A stretch of 64,000 nucleotides of DNA from Saccharomonospora sp. NB11 (GTDB taxonomy: Bacteria; Actinomycetota; Actinomycetes; Mycobacteriales; Pseudonocardiaceae). A program made the translations under genes and the position numbers. Shown here piece after piece: positions 1-7,682 of this stretch (the first letter of the stretch is position 1; each line of letters opens with the position of its first letter). Location of the stretch: assembly GCF_015910535.1 (NCBI RefSeq), contig NZ_JACBJG010000003.1:1-64000 (forward strand). The letters are read 5' to 3'. The notes below the pieces were generated by a model. It was not told the DNA's origin. It was given only the letters and a program-made list of their open reading frames with translations, and searched no databases.

Positions 1-801
1 GACCCCGCCGACCCGGCGGACATCCCGCAGCGTCCCGACGACGCCCGGGAGGGCGGCGACTCCCTCGCCGACGTCCCCGAGCCGGACACGAACCGCCGGG
101 ACGCCGTCGACGAGCCCGCGTCGTCGACCCCCGCCGAGGACCCCACCCCGCTCGGCCCGGTGCGCACGCTGCTCCGCGCCACCACCGACACGCTGGTGTC
201 CACGACCTCCGGACTGGCCTCGACGCTCGTCCACACCACCGAACACCTCGGCGGCTGGTTGTTCGGCGCGCTGCCCGAGGTCACCCGCCCGATCACGGAG
301 CCGATCAAGGACGTCGTCGAGGACATCCCCGACCGGCTCGGCTCCGCACCGCCGCTCGGCCTGCTGCCCGAGCCCGCCGCACCGCAACCTCCCGCGGCCC
401 CCGACGACGTCCTTCCCGATCGTCCCTCCGGCGAGCCCCGCGTCGACCCCGACGCGGCCCGGCAGTCGGAACGCGATGGTGCCCGCCCGCACGCCCCGGC
501 GGAGACCCCCGATCCGGACGCCCCCACCGACTCCGACTCCGAGAGTCCGACGATGCGCTCCGGCGACTCGCGCCCCCTCGGGCCGGTCGCGCCGTCGCCC
601 GCCGCACCGACTTCCGCAGCGGCGCCCTCGCACTCGACGGCGTCGCCCCAGGACCACAACCACCACTCGTACCGCGGGGACCACGCCGTTCTCGACGACG
701 TGCCCACGGTGACGCAGCTTCGCCTCCTCGGCGCCAGCCGCGACCACGACGTCGTCGGTGTCGGGCGAGAGGCCGCGCTACCCACGACGTCTCCCGACTG
801 A
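1..801 (+). CDS. Disordered Asp/Pro-rich protein, C-terminal part (5' end outside window)
   Basis: The reading frame is open from base 1 to a TGA at 799-801, so the gene begins before the window and 266 codons are visible. The visible part is low-complexity and acidic, rich in Pro, Asp, Ala and Ser. Around residues 50-105 there is a more ordered, possibly amphipathic segment (VRTLLRATTDTLVSTTSGLA) of Thr/Leu/Val-rich repeats. A second long Pro/Ala/Ser-rich linker follows, then a His-rich patch (DHNHHSYRGDH) close to the C-terminus. This composition is common in actinobacterial envelope-associated proteins of unknown function. No enzyme motif is visible. An internal ATG-type start at 160 exists but the upstream frame has the same codon use, so the gene is treated as partial. 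Confidence 0.65.
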   Translation, partial: DPADPADIPQRPDDAREGGDSLADVPEPDTNRRDAVDEPASSTPAEDPTPLGPVRTLLRATTDTLVSTTSGLASTLVHTTEHLGGWLFGALPEVTRPITEPIKDVVEDIPDRLGSAPPLGLLPEPAAPQPPAAPDDVLPDRPSGEPRVDPDAARQSERDGARPHAPAETPDPDAPTDSDSESPTMRSGDSRPLGPVAPSPAAPTSAAAPSHSTASPQDHNHHSYRGDHAVLDDVPTVTQLRLLGASRDHDVVGVGREAALPTTSPD

Positions 802-860
802 CTCGCTCGGTGACCGGTGCCCGCGTCCGTCCGTGACGCCCACCGAGGACGGTCGACTTC

Positions 861-886
861 CGAAACCGTCGTTTACCGCGGTTTCG
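861..886 (+). terminator. Hairpin downstream of the first gene
   Basis: Perfect 8-bp inverted repeat CGAAACCG / CGGTTTCG with a 10-nt loop, 59 bases after the stop of the preceding gene. There is no U-tract. It is a plausible terminator but may belong to the larger hairpin-rich stretch that follows. Confidence 0.4.
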
Positions 887-994
887 CCCTGTGTATCCCA
901 CACTTCCCGTGCGGCCGAACGCGCCCGGCCGTGACGGGTCATGGTCTCGACCCACGTTGCCCCCGTGGCTTCGAGGCCCCGGGTGCACGTCGGC

Positions 995-1197
995 GGTTCC
1001 CGCCCACCGCGCCGGGCGGGAACCCCGCACCGATGCGCACCTGAGCCGAAGGGTCCTCCCGGCATTGCGAGGGGCGATGCCGGGAGCAGGCCCACGGCAC
1101 CCGTGCCCCTCCCCCGGGCACGGTCACCAGTCGGTGCGCCGGATGCCACACCGTCCTTTCCCTGGAGTGACGGCCTTACCTCGCATCCGGCGCACCG
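995..1197 (+). other. Hairpin-rich intergenic region, possible structured leader RNA
   Basis: This gene-free stretch carries four successive inverted repeats: 995-1005 with 1014-1024 (11 bp, perfect), 1056-1065 with 1077-1086 (10 bp, perfect), 1103-1108 with 1116-1121 (6 bp), and 1132-1146 with 1183-1197 (15 bp, perfect, enclosing a smaller CCGTC/GACGG stem). The last ends about 100 bases before the start of the YczE-type membrane protein on the same strand. The arrangement could be a cis-acting leader RNA or a multi-hairpin terminator region. I do not recognise a known riboswitch class in it. Confidence 0.4.
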
Positions 1198-1299
1198 GCG
1201 GTCCCCTACCGAACCACGTGGCGCACCCCACGCCATCCCGGGCAAAGGACCGGTTGATTGGCACTTCCCGGCCCCACGGTCGCTGGTCATAGTGGCGGG

Positions 1300-1941
1300 G
1301 TGGCCTCGGTGAAGTCCCCCGTCGAACTCAGCCCCGTCCCCGTCACCACGGCTCCGGTCGCGCGGCTGACCCAACTGCTGTTCGGGCTCGCCTGTTACGG
1401 CACGAGCATGGCGATGATGACCCGCTCGGGGCTGGGATTGAACCCGTGGGACGTCCTGCACGAGGGCGTGACCGACCGTACCGGGCTGACCTTCGGCACG
1501 GTCACCGCGCTGACCGGCGTCGTGGTGCTCGCGCTCTGGATTCCGCTGCGCCAACGTCCCGGGATCGGCACCGTGGCCAACGTCCTCGTGATCGCGGTGG
1601 TCGTCGACCTGGTGCGCGCCGTGCTGCCGCACCCGCAGCACCTGGTGTGGCAGGTGCCCCTGCTGCTCGGCGGCATCGTGCTCAACGGGTTCGCGACGGC
1701 CGCCTACGTCGGGGCCCGCCTCGGCCCCGGCCCGCGCGACGGGTTGATGACGGGGCTGTCGGCGCGCACGCGGTGGTCGGTGCGAGTGGTGCGCACGGCC
1801 ATCGAGATCACCGTCCTGGCCACCGGCTGGCTGCTCGGCGGCACGGTCGGTGTCGGCACCGTGCTGTACGCGTTGACCATCGGACCGCTCACGCAGCTCT
1901 TCCTGCCGCACGTCACGTGGTCGCCGAAGCGCCGCGACTGA
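1300..1941 (+). CDS. YczE/YyaS-type integral membrane protein
   Basis: A 213-residue hydrophobic protein with about five membrane segments (near residues 22-42, 63-80, 88-106, 116-136 and 165-190). It carries the family motifs GLGLNPWDVLHEG (about 43-55) and GPGPRDGLMTGL (about 142-153), which mark the YitT-like YczE family (COG2364). The molecular function of these proteins is not settled; some are linked to antibiotic or lipid metabolism. The GTG at 1300 was chosen because it removes a proline-rich lead-in and keeps the protein close to the usual length; an ATG-type start at 1258 is the alternative. The following phosphatase gene starts 21 bases downstream, so the two may be co-transcribed. 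Confidence 0.8.
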   Translation: MASVKSPVELSPVPVTTAPVARLTQLLFGLACYGTSMAMMTRSGLGLNPWDVLHEGVTDRTGLTFGTVTALTGVVVLALWIPLRQRPGIGTVANVLVIAVVVDLVRAVLPHPQHLVWQVPLLLGGIVLNGFATAAYVGARLGPGPRDGLMTGLSARTRWSVRVVRTAIEITVLATGWLLGGTVGVGTVLYALTIGPLTQLFLPHVTWSPKRRD

Positions 1942-1962
1942 GGTAGCCGCTACCGTCGGCCC

Positions 1963-2748
1963 GTGCCGCGCATCGACATCGCCGAACGCCCCGGCGTGGA
2001 CCTCGCCGGACGTCCACGTCCCACCGAGGATCGGGTCGTCCTCCACGTCGACGACACCGCGTCCACCGCCGTCGTACTCGACGGCGCCACCGAAGTGCGC
2101 CCCGGCCTGCCCAGCGGTGGCTGGTACTCGCGACGGCTCGCAGATGCGATCGAGGCGCGCCTGCGCTCGGACCCCACCGAAGACCTCGGTGCACTGCTCG
2201 CCCACGCCATCGGCGCGGTCGCGCGAGACCACGACCTGGTGCCCCGCCGGTCGCCGTCGAGCACGGTCGCGATGCTGCGATTCTCGGCCGACGACGTGGA
2301 GGCACTGGTCCTCGCGGACAGCCCGGTGGTGGTCTACACGGCCGACGGCCCCGAGATCGTCCTGGACGACCGGCTGGACCGGCTTCGCGCCGCGGGTGCC
2401 CTGCGCACGCGGGCAGCGGTCGACGCCCTCCGCAACGACGACGCTGGGTTCTGGGTCGCCGAGGCCGTTCCGGAGGCGGCGACCCGGGCGCTGCGGCGGC
2501 GCTGGCCCCGGGAGGAGGTCGACGCGGCCGTGCTCGCCACGGACGGCGTGTCCGTGGGGATCGACACCTACGGCGTCCTGAGCTGGGCCGACCTGCTGTC
2601 CCTCGCGCGCACCTCGGGAGCCGACGCCGTACTGGAAACGGTGCGGGACGCCGAACTCGCCGACGCCGATTGTCGCCGCTGGCCCCGGTCGAAGCGGCAC
2701 GACGACCAAGCCCTCGTCGTGATCGACTTCGCCGTCGAGCAGGGGTAA
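1963..2748 (+). CDS. PP2C-type serine/threonine phosphatase
   Basis: The 261-residue protein shows the scattered metal-binding motifs of the PPM/PP2C superfamily: TEDRVVLHV (about 22-30), VVLDGAT (about 38-44, the DG motif), SPSSTVAML (about 99-107), LADSPVVVY (about 117-125), LATDGVS (about 190-196) and the C-terminal HDDQALVV. The acidic residues expected to hold the Mn/Mg pair are present, so it is probably active. It is a soluble, single-domain protein without sensor or membrane segments, like other short actinobacterial PP2C_2-type proteins. The GTG at 1963 lies 21 bases after the membrane-protein stop. The substrate is not evident from the neighbourhood. Confidence 0.8.
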   Translation: MPRIDIAERPGVDLAGRPRPTEDRVVLHVDDTASTAVVLDGATEVRPGLPSGGWYSRRLADAIEARLRSDPTEDLGALLAHAIGAVARDHDLVPRRSPSSTVAMLRFSADDVEALVLADSPVVVYTADGPEIVLDDRLDRLRAAGALRTRAAVDALRNDDAGFWVAEAVPEAATRALRRRWPREEVDAAVLATDGVSVGIDTYGVLSWADLLSLARTSGADAVLETVRDAELADADCRRWPRSKRHDDQALVVIDFAVEQG

Positions 2749-2801
2749 TTCAGGGACGAACCCTGAGGACAACGGTCCTTGCCGTCGGCAAGATCGGCAG
2801 T

Positions 2802-3518
2802 ATGGGGCATCTGGGGACGAATGCGACAACTGTGGAGCGCGCCCCGGCCAGGGTGCGCGCCTGGACCTTCGCCGCCACCGCCGCGCTGGGGTGGGCTCTC
2901 TTCACGCTGACGATCCTGCACGTCGTGAGCTCGTTCGATCCGCTGACCGACCCGGTGAGCCGCTACGCCTTCACCGACGCCGGACAAGGAATGCTCGAAG
3001 CCAGTCTGCTGTCCTTCGCCGTCGGTGTCGTCGCCGTGCGGGGCACGCTGGCCGCCGCGGGCCTCCGTGTCAGTCGCACGACCACGGCCCTCGTCGTGAC
3101 CGCGGCCGGGGGTCTCGTCGCCGCCGCTCTGTTCCCCGCGGCGTTCGAGTCGCACGTCGACCCGGCGAGCGGTCTCATCCACCAGTACGGCAGCCTGCTC
3201 GCCTTCCTGTCGGTGCCCGGCATCGCGCTGTCGTTGCTGGACCAGCTCCGCGACTCGCCCGACGCCGGCCTGCGCGCTGCGCGGCGCGGACTGCAACGGG
3301 TGGTGTGGCCGTCGATCGGCCTGCTCGTCGCCTTCGGCGCGAGCTACGTCGCCGACAAACTCACGGGTGGCCCGCCACCTCTGTCGGCGTTCGTGACTCT
3401 GTTCGACCTGCTCCCGGAGGCGCTGATCCAACGCGCCGTGTTCCTCGCCGACTTCGTCCTGCTCGCCGCACTGTTGGTGGTGGCGAACCGGGCGGCGTGG
3501 TCACGGGCCTCTCGTTGA
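2802..3518 (+). CDS. DUF998-type integral membrane protein
   Basis: A 238-residue polytopic protein with about six predicted helices. The segment HVVSSFDPLTDPVSRYAF following the first helix (residues about 40-57) and the later HVDPASGLIHQYGSLLAF (about 121-138) match the layout of the DUF998 family, whose members have a conserved loop of this kind after helix 1 and a His-containing segment near the middle. Function is unknown. The ATG at 2802 was chosen because the open frame upstream overlaps the end of the phosphatase and has no membrane-protein character. It reads in the same direction as the phosphatase, 53 bases downstream. Confidence 0.7.
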   Translation: MGHLGTNATTVERAPARVRAWTFAATAALGWALFTLTILHVVSSFDPLTDPVSRYAFTDAGQGMLEASLLSFAVGVVAVRGTLAAAGLRVSRTTTALVVTAAGGLVAAALFPAAFESHVDPASGLIHQYGSLLAFLSVPGIALSLLDQLRDSPDAGLRAARRGLQRVVWPSIGLLVAFGASYVADKLTGGPPPLSAFVTLFDLLPEALIQRAVFLADFVLLAALLVVANRAAWSRASR

Positions 3519-3683
3519 CTCGATCGACGGACTCGCATCACCCGATCGCTCGTATCCGATTCGCGACCATCCCGTCACGGAGTGCAGCATTGTCGCGTGG
3601 GCCTCACCAGCACCGCGTACCGCGCGCACCCGGAGCCGCCCGTTCCCGGCGGGCAGGCACCCGAGCGCGCAGCGGCACGGCGG

Positions 3684-4163
3684 TCAGTTGAGCTGGTCCT
3701 CGATGGACGGGCTCAGCCGCGGGTCCCGACCCTGCTGCCCCGGAACGGGAGTGACGACGGGTCCCCGCTGCAACTGGATGTTGGTGCCGCTCACCGGACC
3801 GGAGTTCTGCCGAGGCCGCGTGTACAGCTCTTCGGTGGCACGGGCTTCGTGCATCTGCGACATGACGGCCATCGTCACCGCGTGCACGAGGGCCAGGAGC
3901 AACAGCAGGACACCGAGGTTGCCGATCAGGGCACGGGCGGGGTGTCCGCCGAAGCTGAAGTCCAGCACCGAGAGCAGCGCCAGGAAGCCGAACATGACGA
4001 GGTGGAACAGGACCGTGACGAGTTTGGCCATCGAGTAGACGGAGTCACCGGTTGAGTCCACTTCGGATAGATAACGCTTTCCGCTGCGGTAGAGCATCTG
4101 ACCGTCGACGACGATCATGACCAATCCCAGGGCGATGAACGCGAGGTAAGCGTCGGTACCCAC
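3684..4163 (-). CDS. Small three-helix membrane protein, predicted SigF target
   Basis: A 159-residue protein with three hydrophobic helices (about residues 5-23, 48-67 and 78-99) and a polar, disordered C-terminal tail of about 50 residues ending in SPSIEDQLN. I do not recognise a named family. The start is a GTG preceded by a strong AAGGAGG ribosome binding site about 7 bases upstream. About 45 bases upstream of the start is a GTTT-N16-GGGTA promoter on the same strand, which is the pattern used by SigF/SigB-type sigma factors. The sigF gene itself is in this window. This is the best evidence for its role: a general-stress envelope protein, with unknown activity. Confidence 0.7.
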   Translation of the reverse strand: MGTDAYLAFIALGLVMIVVDGQMLYRSGKRYLSEVDSTGDSVYSMAKLVTVLFHLVMFGFLALLSVLDFSFGGHPARALIGNLGVLLLLLALVHAVTMAVMSQMHEARATEELYTRPRQNSGPVSGTNIQLQRGPVVTPVPGQQGRDPRLSPSIEDQLN

Positions 4164-4206
4164 GTCAGCCTCCTTTCTCCCGGCCAGCGAGCCACGTCAC
4201 CGCTCG

Positions 4207-4231
4207 TACCCAGTCGCCTGCTTTGGGAAAC
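4207..4231 (-). promoter_or_regulatory. SigF-type promoter for the three-helix membrane protein
   Basis: On the minus strand, GTTT (4228-4231) is followed after 16 bases by GGGTA (4207-4211). The motif sits about 45 bases upstream of a start codon with a strong ribosome binding site. It matches the consensus of actinobacterial SigF promoters (GTTT, 15-17 bases, GGGTA). Confidence 0.65.
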
Positions 4232-4359
4232 CGGACGTGTAACGCAGCCACCCAGCGGGTACGTGTCGGGCGTGGCGGGGAGAACCGCCAGCAACGGGCC
4301 TGGACGACACCGACACCGACCGACCTCGCGCCCGCCGACGACAACGAACGGGAGCACTT

Positions 4360-4569
4360 GTGAACACGACCCACGCCTCGACGGCGCCGAGCCAGAACCC
4401 TCGCCCGGTGCTGCCGTACACGGAGGAACCCGACCCCGACCAGCGTCGTCGGGCCGTCCGCGCCGTCGCCTCGGCCGCCATCGACGCCGAGGACTGCGCC
4501 GAGCTGCTCGACGCGCTCGGGCTGCGCCCCGAAGAGGGCCGGTCAGTGCCCACGCAGCGCACCCGGTGA
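4360..4569 (+). CDS. Small conserved-type protein of unknown function (69 aa)
   Basis: A short acidic protein starting at GTG 4360 behind a GGGAG ribosome binding site. The C-terminal half (AVRAVASAAIDAEDCAELLD) is predicted helical and looks like a compact domain, while the N-terminus is disordered. Codon use has the strong third-position G/C of real genes here. It resembles short actinobacterial proteins with an ALGLRPEEG-like ending, but I cannot assign a function. A weak GTGT-N16-GGGTA match on the same strand (about 4237-4261) may be a second stress promoter. A strong hairpin follows the stop. Confidence 0.6.
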   Translation: MNTTHASTAPSQNPRPVLPYTEEPDPDQRRRAVRAVASAAIDAEDCAELLDALGLRPEEGRSVPTQRTR

Positions 4570-4610
4570 CCAGCCGCGTCGGCCGTCTCGGCCGGTGCGC
4601 ATCCACAGCT

Positions 4611-4637
4611 ACGGGCCCGGCACGATGCCGGGCCCGT
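4611..4637. terminator. Strong hairpin between converging small genes
   Basis: Perfect 12-bp inverted repeat ACGGGCCCGGCA / TGCCGGGCCCGT with a 3-base loop. It lies between a plus-strand gene ending at 4569 and a minus-strand gene ending at 4725, so it can terminate in both directions. Confidence 0.75.
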
Positions 4638-4724
4638 TCTGCTGCCCGGGAAGGCAGGTCGCTGCGGGTCGGCGCGCCGCCGTTGCCCGCGCCCCCCGGC
4701 CGCGACCGGCAACACGCGCTGGGC

Positions 4725-4928
4725 TCAGGAGGCGAGCCGGAACTCGCCGTAGCCGTCCGCGAGGCAGTCGCACTCGCCCTCGACCTCGGCGCACCTGATG
4801 ACGAGGGTGTGCCGCAGCAGCACGGCGTCGACGCAGTCGGGCTCGGTGCACTCCAACCCGCCGTCGACGTGCACCAGCACGGTGCCGTGGCAGTGGTCGA
4901 GACCGGTACGGCAGCTCACACACGTCAT
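4725..4928 (-). CDS. Small cysteine-rich, possibly metal-binding protein
   Basis: A 67-residue protein with seven cysteines, including an N-terminal CVSCRTGLDHCHG cluster (residues 3-15) and later CTEPDCVD and CAEVEGECDC groups. The Cys and His spacing suggests one or two zinc or Fe-S sites, but no known finger class is recognised. The longer open frame upstream (to 5159) has a different, Arg-rich composition and overlaps the glcDEF promoter region, so the ATG at 4928 is preferred. The gene runs divergently from glcDEF. Function is unknown; similar short Cys-rich proteins are widespread in actinomycetes. Confidence 0.6.
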   Translation of the reverse strand: MTCVSCRTGLDHCHGTVLVHVDGGLECTEPDCVDAVLLRHTLVIRCAEVEGECDCLADGYGEFRLAS

Positions 4929-5021
4929 GCCCGTCTTGGTACCACCCGTGGGCGACACCCCCGCGGCCGACACGCCCACAACGAGGCGCTCGCCACGAGC
5001 TCGCCCCTGCCGCAGCCTCCC

Positions 5022-5049
5022 TTGACCACACGCACGAGGGCGGTAACGT
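5022..5049 (+). promoter_or_regulatory. Candidate promoter of glcDEF
   Basis: TTGACC (5022-5027), a 16-base spacer and TAACGT (5044-5049) form a vegetative-type promoter 50 bases before the chosen glcD start. Confidence 0.45.
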
Positions 5050-5100
5050 TTCCTTAGAGCGACAATGGCGTTCCGCAAAGCGGAAAGTAGGTGGGTGCTG

Positions 5101-6552
5101 ATGCTCGACGCAACGGTGCGATCGGCCCTGGCCGCCGCGGTCGGCGAGGACAACGTCATTTCCGACCCGGTGGGTCTGCGCAGCTACGAGTGCGACGGCC
5201 TCACCGGGTTCCGTGTGGTGCCCGACCTGGTGGTCCTGCCCACCGACACCGCGAGCGTCGCCGCCGCGGTTCGCGTCTGTCACGACCACGACGTGCCCTA
5301 CGTGGCGCGGGGCGCGGGCACCGGACTCTCCGGAGGGGCGCTCCCCGTCGCCGACGGTGTGGTGATCGGCCTGCAACGGCTCCGTTCGGTACTGGAGGTC
5401 GACCCCGTCGACCGGCGGGCCACGCTGCAACCCGGCGTGACGAACCTCGACATCACCCGCGCTGCGGCCCCCTACGGGCTCTACTACGCGCCCGACCCCT
5501 CCAGCCAGCAGGTGTGCACGATCGGCGGCAACGTCGCCGAGAACTCCGGGGGCGCGCACTGCCTGAAGTACGGCTTCACCACCAACCACGTGCTGTCGAT
5601 GACCGTCGTCCTGCCCGACGGCGAGGTGGTCACCCTCGGCGGCGACACGAACGAGCAGCTCGGCCCTGATCTTCGGGGCGTGTTCATCGGCTCCGAGGGC
5701 ACGGTCGGCATCGCCTGCGAGATCACCGTGCGCCTGCTGCCCGTCCCCGAGACCGTGCGCACCCTGCTCGCCGACTTCGACTCGGTGCGCCAGGCGGGCG
5801 AGGTGGTCAGCGACATCGTGGCCGCGGGCATCGTCCCCGCCGCCGTGGAGATGATGGACAACCTGGCCATCCAGGCCGCCGAACAGGCCGTGCACGCCGG
5901 GTACACGCTCGACACCGCCGCCGCGCTCGTGGTGGAACTCGACGGACCCGCCAGCGAGTGCGCCGCCCAGTTCGAGCAGGTCAGACAGATCTGCGAACGC
6001 CACCAGTGCACCCGCCTGCACATCGCGAGCAACGACGCCGAGCGTGCCCGCATCTGGAAGGGCCGCAAGGCCGCCTTCGCCGCGGTGGGCCGCATCAGCC
6101 CCGACTACTTCGTGCAGGACGGCGTCGTGCCTCGCACCCGGCTCGCCGAGGTGCTCGGCCGCATCGAGGAGATGGGCCGAGCGGAAGGGCTGCGCGTGGC
6201 CAACGTGTTCCACGCCGGTGACGGCAACCTGCACCCCCTCGTCCTCTACGACGCCGCCGCGGGCGAACAGGACCGCGCCGAGAAGCTGTCGAGCCGCATC
6301 GCCGAACTGTGCGTCGAGTTGGGCGGCTCGCTGTCCGGCGAGCACGGCATCGGCACCGACAAGGCGTGCTCGATGCCCCGCATGTTCGGCGAGGACGACC
6401 TCACCACGATGGACCGCGTGCGCTCCGCGTTCGACCCCGAGCGGCTGTGCAACCCGGGCAAGCTGCTGCCCACGCCGAGGTTGTGCGGCGAGAAGCCGGG
6501 GCCGTATCGCCCGCACCCCTTGGAGCAGGCTGGAGTGATCGAGCGGCTATGA
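5101..6552 (+). CDS. glcD: Glycolate oxidase FAD-linked subunit GlcD
   Basis: A 483-residue FAD-dependent 2-hydroxyacid dehydrogenase subunit that oxidises glycolate (or a related acid such as lactate) to the 2-oxo acid. The PCMH-type FAD-binding domain carries VPYVARGAGTGLSGGALP (about residues 64-81) and CTIGGNVAENSGGAHC (about 139-154). The C-terminal FAD-oxidase domain has NVFHAGDGNLHPLVLYD (about 369-385) and the terminal SGEHGIGTDK motif with the conserved His. The ATG at 5101 follows AGGTGGG and is preferred over the ATG at 5065. The stop overlaps the start of glcE (ATGA), so translation is coupled. The three subunits probably work at the membrane and pass electrons to the respiratory chain. 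Confidence 0.9.
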   Translation: MLDATVRSALAAAVGEDNVISDPVGLRSYECDGLTGFRVVPDLVVLPTDTASVAAAVRVCHDHDVPYVARGAGTGLSGGALPVADGVVIGLQRLRSVLEVDPVDRRATLQPGVTNLDITRAAAPYGLYYAPDPSSQQVCTIGGNVAENSGGAHCLKYGFTTNHVLSMTVVLPDGEVVTLGGDTNEQLGPDLRGVFIGSEGTVGIACEITVRLLPVPETVRTLLADFDSVRQAGEVVSDIVAAGIVPAAVEMMDNLAIQAAEQAVHAGYTLDTAAALVVELDGPASECAAQFEQVRQICERHQCTRLHIASNDAERARIWKGRKAAFAAVGRISPDYFVQDGVVPRTRLAEVLGRIEEMGRAEGLRVANVFHAGDGNLHPLVLYDAAAGEQDRAEKLSSRIAELCVELGGSLSGEHGIGTDKACSMPRMFGEDDLTTMDRVRSAFDPERLCNPGKLLPTPRLCGEKPGPYRPHPLEQAGVIERL

Positions 6553-7682
6553 CTCCGAAGACGACCCCGGCGGCCTCGACGACTCCGGTCGTGCTCACGC
6601 CCACCGACCTGCGCGAGGCACACGAGGCGCTCGCCGACACCACCGGGCCGATCGGCATCCGCGGCGCGGCGACGGCGACGGACTGGGCCGACCCCGCGCA
6701 CGCGACGCCGACCGTCCTCGACACGACGCGCCTGACCGGCGTGCTCACCTACAACCCGTCGGACATGACCGTCTCGGTGCGGGCCGGAACGCCGCTGCGT
6801 GAACTCGCGGCCGAACTCGGCGAGCACGGCCAACGGGTCGCGTTCGACACGGCCCGGGTGCGCCGCGGCGCCACGGTGGGTGGACTCGTCGCGACGGCCG
6901 ACTCCGGACCGCTGGCCTGGAGCTACGGCTCACTGCGCGACCTCGTCATCGGAGCGACGGTCGTGCTCGCCGACGGCACCGTCGCCCGCACCGGCGGACA
7001 CGTCATCAAGAACGTCGCGGGCTACGACCTCGCGAAGCTGCTGCACGGCTCCTACGGCGTCTTCGGCCTGCTCGTCGAGGTGGTGCTGCGCCTGCATCCG
7101 CTCCCCTCCGCCAGCCGCACCGTGTCCGTCGACGCCCCGCTCGCCGAAGCGGCGAAGCTCGCCACGTCCGTCCTCTCCGGACAGAGCGAGCCCGTGGCCG
7201 TCGAGTGGTTCGACGACCGGCTCGTGCTCCGCCTCGAAGGCACCCCGGACGGCACCGACGCCCGAGCCCGGCGACTCGCGACCGACCTCGGCGGCTCCGT
7301 GCTCGACGCCGACACCGCCGACGAAGTGTGGGCCCGGCACGCCGACCTCGTGGCCGCGGCGACGCTGCGGATCGGCGTCCGGCCCAGCAGACTGCCCGCC
7401 GTGCTCGCCAGCGTCCGGCTCACCGGTGCCACCGTCGGACTCGGCTCGGGCGTGGCGACGGTGTCCGTGCCCGACACCGACGTCGACGCCCTCCATGACG
7501 CCGTGACCGCGCGCGGCGGCACCTCCGTGCTCCGCCGTGCCGTGCCGAACGCCCGTCCGTGGGGCCAGGTGCCGTCGGCGGTTCGACTGCTGCGGGCGCT
7601 GAAGAACGAACTCGACCCGACCGGGCGCCTGTGCCCCGGACGTCTCGGGTCGTGGTTGGACGGACGGGAGGCCACCCAGTGA
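6549..7682 (+). CDS. glcE: Glycolate oxidase subunit GlcE (FAD-binding)
   Basis: A 377-residue second FAD-binding subunit of the glycolate oxidase complex. It has only the PCMH FAD-binding half: NPSDMTVSVRAGTPL (about 59-73), RRGATVGGLVATADSGP (about 105-121) and GGHVIKNVAGYDLAKLLHGS (about 149-168). The C-terminus ends in the short family motif of the type LKNELDPTGRLCPGRLG. The start ATG overlaps the glcD stop by four bases and the stop overlaps the GTG of glcF, so it is the middle gene of a coupled operon. Confidence 0.88.
   Translation: MTPKTTPAASTTPVVLTPTDLREAHEALADTTGPIGIRGAATATDWADPAHATPTVLDTTRLTGVLTYNPSDMTVSVRAGTPLRELAAELGEHGQRVAFDTARVRRGATVGGLVATADSGPLAWSYGSLRDLVIGATVVLADGTVARTGGHVIKNVAGYDLAKLLHGSYGVFGLLVEVVLRLHPLPSASRTVSVDAPLAEAAKLATSVLSGQSEPVAVEWFDDRLVLRLEGTPDGTDARARRLATDLGGSVLDADTADEVWARHADLVAAATLRIGVRPSRLPAVLASVRLTGATVGLGSGVATVSVPDTDVDALHDAVTARGGTSVLRRAVPNARPWGQVPSAVRLLRALKNELDPTGRLCPGRLGSWLDGREATQ

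Noticed and set aside
900-1200. Cobalamin or SAM riboswitch before the YczE gene
   Set aside because: Hairpins are strong, but I could not match the conserved core of any riboswitch class on either strand.
778-2829. 683-codon open frame on the minus strand
   Set aside because: It is the shadow of the YczE and PP2C genes; composition is His/Arg/Gly-rich with no family likeness, as is usual for antisense frames at this GC content.
4237-4261. Plus-strand GTGT-N16-GGGTA as a fourth SigF promoter
   Set aside because: The -35 has a mismatch (GTGT) and the site is 99 bases from the next start; left as a weak possibility.
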